A program made the translations under genes and the position numbers. A DNA stretch of 5,672 nucleotides from Atribacterota bacterium (GTDB taxonomy: Bacteria; Atribacterota; Phoenicimicrobiia; Phoenicimicrobiales; Phoenicimicrobiaceae): the NCBI GenBank assembly GCA_030666935.1, contig DAOUWX010000127.1, positions 1 to 5,672 on the forward strand, in the 5' to 3' direction. The notes under the pieces were generated by a model. That model did no database searches. It was not told the origin of the DNA and saw only the letters and a list, made by a program, of their open reading frames with translations. This document shows positions 5,042-5,672 of this stretch, in pieces; position 1 is the first letter of the stretch, and every line of letters starts with the position of its first letter.

Positions 5042-5672
5042 ATGGAAAGAAAAATACCAGTTAAACAGACTATCTCTTTTACTACTATCCAGGACTACTT
5101 CTTGGCCCACTGGGTAAGCATCATCGGTCTTGGCCCAGCTATGCTCTATCTCCAACTCTTAAGTTACTGCTATAAAGGAAAAGATATCGCTTGGCCCTCC
5201 ATCCAAACTCTGAATAAAAGGATGGGCACTACCACCAAGACCTTAATTAAATACCGCAATACTCTGTTAGAATATGGTCTAATAAAAAAAGTAATAAAAC
5301 AAAGATCTTCCTCTGGAGGATATGACCATAATCTTTATCAGATAGTCCTATTAGACAAAGAAAATATTCTTTATCCTCCTGCAGAAAAACTACCGGAAGA
5401 AAAAGAAGAAATCATCTCTGGGATAGCGGAAGAATCTCCTTCCTCCAATCAAGACAATCCCAAGAAAGCAATTATTGATAATAAAAAATCTCTAAAGACA
5501 GAAAGGATAAAAGAAGAATTAGAAAAATTAAATCTGGATAAAAAATCAATTGATAAAATAATTTTAAATTATTCCTCGGAGGATATTGAAGAAAAATTAG
5601 ACCTGCTCGAAATTAAGAGGAATGTAGTAAATCCTGCCGGCTGGCTAATTATTGCACTACAAGCTAATTATC
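5042..5672 (+). CDS. Winged-helix protein, replication-initiator-like, 3' end cut off
   Basis: The frame is open from ATG at 5042 to the window edge (210 codons visible, no stop). GAAAGG at 5028-5033 is 8 nt upstream. Residues about 10-105 look like a winged-helix DNA-binding domain. WPSIQTLNKRMGTTTKTLIKY (51-71) reads as the helix-turn-helix with its recognition helix, EYGLIKKVIKQRSSSGGYDHNLYQIV continues as the strand-turn-strand wing, and the first 50 residues are an N-terminal helical lead-in. A charged, low-complexity linker follows (about 112-160). A second helical part begins near 150 and reaches VVNPAGWLIIALQANY (195-210). The NPAGWL-type motif near the C-terminus is, from memory, typical of plasmid- and phage-type replication initiators and related helix-turn-helix proteins. 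It is transcribed away from the repeat-rich gap, which may hold its binding sites. A plain transcription regulator remains possible. Confidence 0.7.
   Translation, partial: MERKIPVKQTISFTTIQDYFLAHWVSIIGLGPAMLYLQLLSYCYKGKDIAWPSIQTLNKRMGTTTKTLIKYRNTLLEYGLIKKVIKQRSSSGGYDHNLYQIVLLDKENILYPPAEKLPEEKEEIISGIAEESPSSNQDNPKKAIIDNKKSLKTERIKEELEKLNLDKKSIDKIILNYSSEDIEEKLDLLEIKRNVVNPAGWLIIALQANY

Overview
The window comes from a low-GC bacterium. Strong AAGGAGG-type ribosome binding sites, sigma-70-like promoters and ordinary bacterial protein families support this. The phylum cannot be fixed from the sequence. The AT-rich genes together with a cluster of GC-rich, hairpin-forming interspersed repeats would suit many environmental or uncultivated lineages, but that is only an impression.

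Layout. Positions 1-66 (minus) hold what looks like the first codons of a cut-off TatD-like metal-dependent hydrolase, with a good promoter just upstream. Positions 143-709 (minus) encode a membrane-anchored YbjQ/UPF0145 protein with its own promoter in the 710-917 gap. Positions 918-4303 (minus) form a tight three-gene operon read ATPase, permease, permease. The genes are separated by 1 nt and then overlap by 8 nt, and together they encode a complete ABC-2 type exporter (DrrA/NatA-like ATPase plus two non-identical six-helix permeases). Positions 4304-5041 contain no gene but are dense in repeats. Position 5042 onward (plus) encodes a protein cut by the window edge, with an N-terminal winged-helix-like domain and a C-terminal segment resembling plasmid/phage-type replication initiators.

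The divergent intergenic region is the most interesting part. Near its middle are three 22-23-bp tandem units, each an imperfect dyad of the form TAGTGGAA-N3-TTCCACTA or TTCCACAC. They are followed by an A/C-rich low-melting stretch, a fourth degenerate dyad and CTG/TTG triplet runs. Closer to the plus-strand gene sits a composite of three unrelated REP-like repeats: a 32-bp sequence present twice exactly, a nested ATTCCC...GGGAAT palindrome, and a CCCTCTCCC/GGGAGAGGG hairpin. The dyad array next to a DNA-binding or replication-like gene suggests either operators of that protein or an iteron-type origin. This is a hypothesis; nothing in the window proves it.

The exporter genes work together: the ATPase powers a heterodimeric membrane channel. 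Its substrate cannot be read from the sequence. The flanking genes (hydrolase-like, YbjQ-like, winged-helix) have no obvious functional link to it.
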